Source: Candidatus Zhuqueibacterota bacterium 4484_87
GTDB lineage: Bacteria > Zhuqueibacterota > Zhuqueibacteria > Thermofontimicrobiales > Thermofontimicrobiaceae
Direction of reading: 5' to 3'
DNA length: 7,825 nt
Assembly: GCA_002085355.1 (NCBI GenBank)
Contig: NATN01000114.1
Coordinates: forward strand, 1-7,825
The first letter of the stretch is position 1. Every line of letters begins with the position of its first letter. The notes below the pieces were generated by a model. That model was given only the letters and a program-made list of their open reading frames with translations, ran no database searches and had not been told where the DNA came from. Made by a program: the position numbers and the translations under genes. This document shows positions 6,607 through 7,825 of the stretch, in pieces.

Positions 6607-7825
6607 TGCCGGAAAATGCTCTTTTCGTGGATGAAAAATTATCGCAGCCAGGTCTCACCGCCGAATATTTTGATAATCGGGATTTTAAAGGGAAACCGGC
6701 TTTCACGCGCATCGATGAAAAAATTGATTTCAATTGGTGGGACAGCGCGCCGCGCGAAGATTTTGACGATGACAATTTTGGTGTTCGCTGGAAAGGCTAT
6801 TTGTTGCCGCCGGTCACCGGGGAATACTATCTCGGCGCCAATGGATTCAACGGATTCCAGCTTTACCACAACGATGAACTTCTGGCGGAACTCAATGCCC
6901 GACATCATCCTGTCGTCGTTTACAAAAAAGTGCATCTCGAAGCCGGTGTGCCCTATCGCATCAAAATGGAATTTTATGAACGCGCCGGAGATGCGCACAT
7001 TCAGTTTTTGTGGCGAGTGCCTGAACCCAATCTTGAAGAAAAGGCGCTGCAAATCGCGCAAGAGGCGGATGCAGTGATTTTATGTCTGGGACTTCATCCC
7101 CGACTCGAAGGTGAGGAAATGGATGTGCAGGTTCCCGGTTTCAAAGGCGGGGATCGCCTGACGCTGGATTTGCCCGCGCCGCAGGTGAATTTGCTCAAGG
7201 AAATCGGTTCACTCAAAAAACCGGTCGTTTTGGTTCTTCTTAACGGAAGCGCACTTTCCATCAATTGGGCGAAAGAAAACATCCCGGCAATTGTTGAAGC
7301 GTGGTATCCGGGACAGGCAGCAGGAACCGCCATTGCCGACGTGCTTTTCGGCGATTACAATCCGGCGGGGCGACTGCCTGTGACTTTTTACAAATCCACA
7401 GAACAATTGCCGCCTTTTTCGGATTATCGCATGAAGGGAAGAACTTACCGCTACTTCGATGGCGAGCCGCTTTTCCCCTTTGGTTATGGCATGTCCTATA
7501 CGACATTTCAATACTCGAATTTCCAACTGTCTGACAAAATTTCTACTGGCGATTCATTGAATTTGTCGGTCGAGGTGGAAAATATAGGAGATTTTGACGG
7601 CGAGGAAGTAGTGCAGGTTTATGTCAAAGATGTGGAATCGAGCTATCCTGTGCCGATTCGCTCACTGGCAGGATTTGAGAGAATTTTTCTGAAAAAAGGA
7701 GAAAAAAAGATCGTCTCTTTCGCTTTGAAACCGGAACAATTTTGTCTCATCACTGACAATGGAGAACGCGTTATTGAGCCGGGCATTTTTGAAATAAGCG
7801 TTGGCGGCGGAAATGTTGGCTATTG
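6603..7825 (+). CDS. C-terminal half of the GH3-2 enzyme, read in the shifted frame
   Basis: From 6603 this frame has no stop to the window end, giving about 407 residues that complete the GH3 protein. A PA14 domain runs from GLTAEYFD (6651) to about FLWRVP (7020), inserted at the same place as in the upstream paralogue. The resumed GH3 C-domain has LEGEEM (about 7104-7121), which contains the likely acid/base glutamate, then GGDRLTLDLPAPQ, the AWYPGQAAG block and the PLFPFGYGMSYT block. A fibronectin-III-like domain begins near VVQVYVKD and has reached EPGIFEISVGGG when the window ends, so few residues should be missing. No ribosome site or plausible independent start is seen at its beginning, so it is not expected to be translated as a separate protein. 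Confidence 0.82.

Larger units (their letters stand above)
5236..7825 (+). pseudogene. Secreted GH3 beta-xylosidase-type enzyme, frameshifted and cut by window end
   Basis: The gene encodes a GH3 enzyme homologous to the one upstream. A signal peptide (MNHH, hydrophobic stretch about residues 11-25, likely cleavage near AIG-Q) precedes MTLEEKISQM. The NWWNECLHGVARAG block (78-91), RWGRGQETYGED, KHYAVHSGPE (K196/H197) and the nucleophile D276 in VVSDCGAI are typical of bacterial beta-xylosidase/alpha-arabinofuranosidase GH3s rather than cellobiases. Near residue 456 (about base 6601) family similarity jumps from this frame to the -1 frame, where it continues to the last base. Read literally, translation runs on in the wrong frame to a TGA at 7075-7077 (613 residues), with a meaningless tail of about 158 residues lacking the acid/base and Fn3 domain. 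Without the shift the protein would exceed 860 residues. A true mutation or an assembly error are both possible. Confidence 0.85.

Noticed and set aside
6590..6640. Programmed -1 ribosomal frameshifting in GH3-2
   Set aside because: The family match already switches by 6603. The A-rich run at 6634-6638 lies after the switch point, and no strong slippery heptamer or downstream pseudoknot was seen at the switch.
6603..7077. Continuation of the GH3-2 reading frame as a genuine C-terminal domain
   Set aside because: The frame stays open for about 158 codons but reads as Lys/Arg/Ser-rich sequence with no family match, while the -1 frame over the same bases encodes clear PA14 and GH3 C-domain sequence.
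1..7825. tRNA, rRNA, transposase genes or SusC/SusD-type transport genes
   Set aside because: None was recognised on either strand; the locus has glycosidases but no visible uptake system in this window.

Overview
The window looks like a plant-polysaccharide degradation locus from a moderately AT-rich bacterium, probably Gram-negative. Two exported family-3 glycosidases, a GH172-type neighbour and long AT-rich spacers carrying degenerate palindromic repeats resemble genomes of the Bacteroidota/Calditrichota/KSB1 (FCB) assemblage. That placement is an inference from style of content, with low confidence; nothing here is a phylogenetic marker.

Layout, all genes on the + strand: (1) 1-329, the C-terminal end of a DUF2961/GH172 glycosidase. 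(2) 330-684, a spacer with repeat-like elements and then a compact promoter/operator region. (3) 685-2112, a complete 475-residue AAA_14/DUF4143 ATPase with Walker motifs, an internal helix-turn-helix and an intact PD-(D/E)XK nuclease-like motif. (4) 2113-2259, a short repeat-bearing spacer. (5) 2260-4887, a complete secreted GH3 enzyme with an inserted PA14 domain, beta-glucosidase-like. (6) 4888-5235, a spacer with two direct copies of a 48-bp repeat, the second completed into a 63-nt hairpin. (7) 5236 to the window end, a second secreted GH3 enzyme of the beta-xylosidase type, also with PA14, broken by a -1 frameshift near 6601; its C-terminal half reads open in another frame to the last base.

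The three glycosidases fit one job: GH172 enzymes act on furanosides such as arabinofuranose linkages, and GH3 enzymes remove terminal glucose, xylose or arabinose from oligosaccharides outside the cytoplasm. The ATPase has no obvious part in this and looks like an inserted, self-contained gene, more AT-rich than its neighbours.

The most unusual signal is upstream of the ATPase. Three palindromes (TTGGC/GCCAA, ATATTGGCT/AGCCAATAT, ATATTGG/CCAATAT) are centred at 618.5, 650.5 and 682.5, exactly 32 bp apart. Their centres coincide with the -35 box, the predicted transcription start and the start codon. This looks like a phased operator for tight, possibly autogenous, control. The second notable signal is the long hairpin directly upstream of the second GH3 gene.
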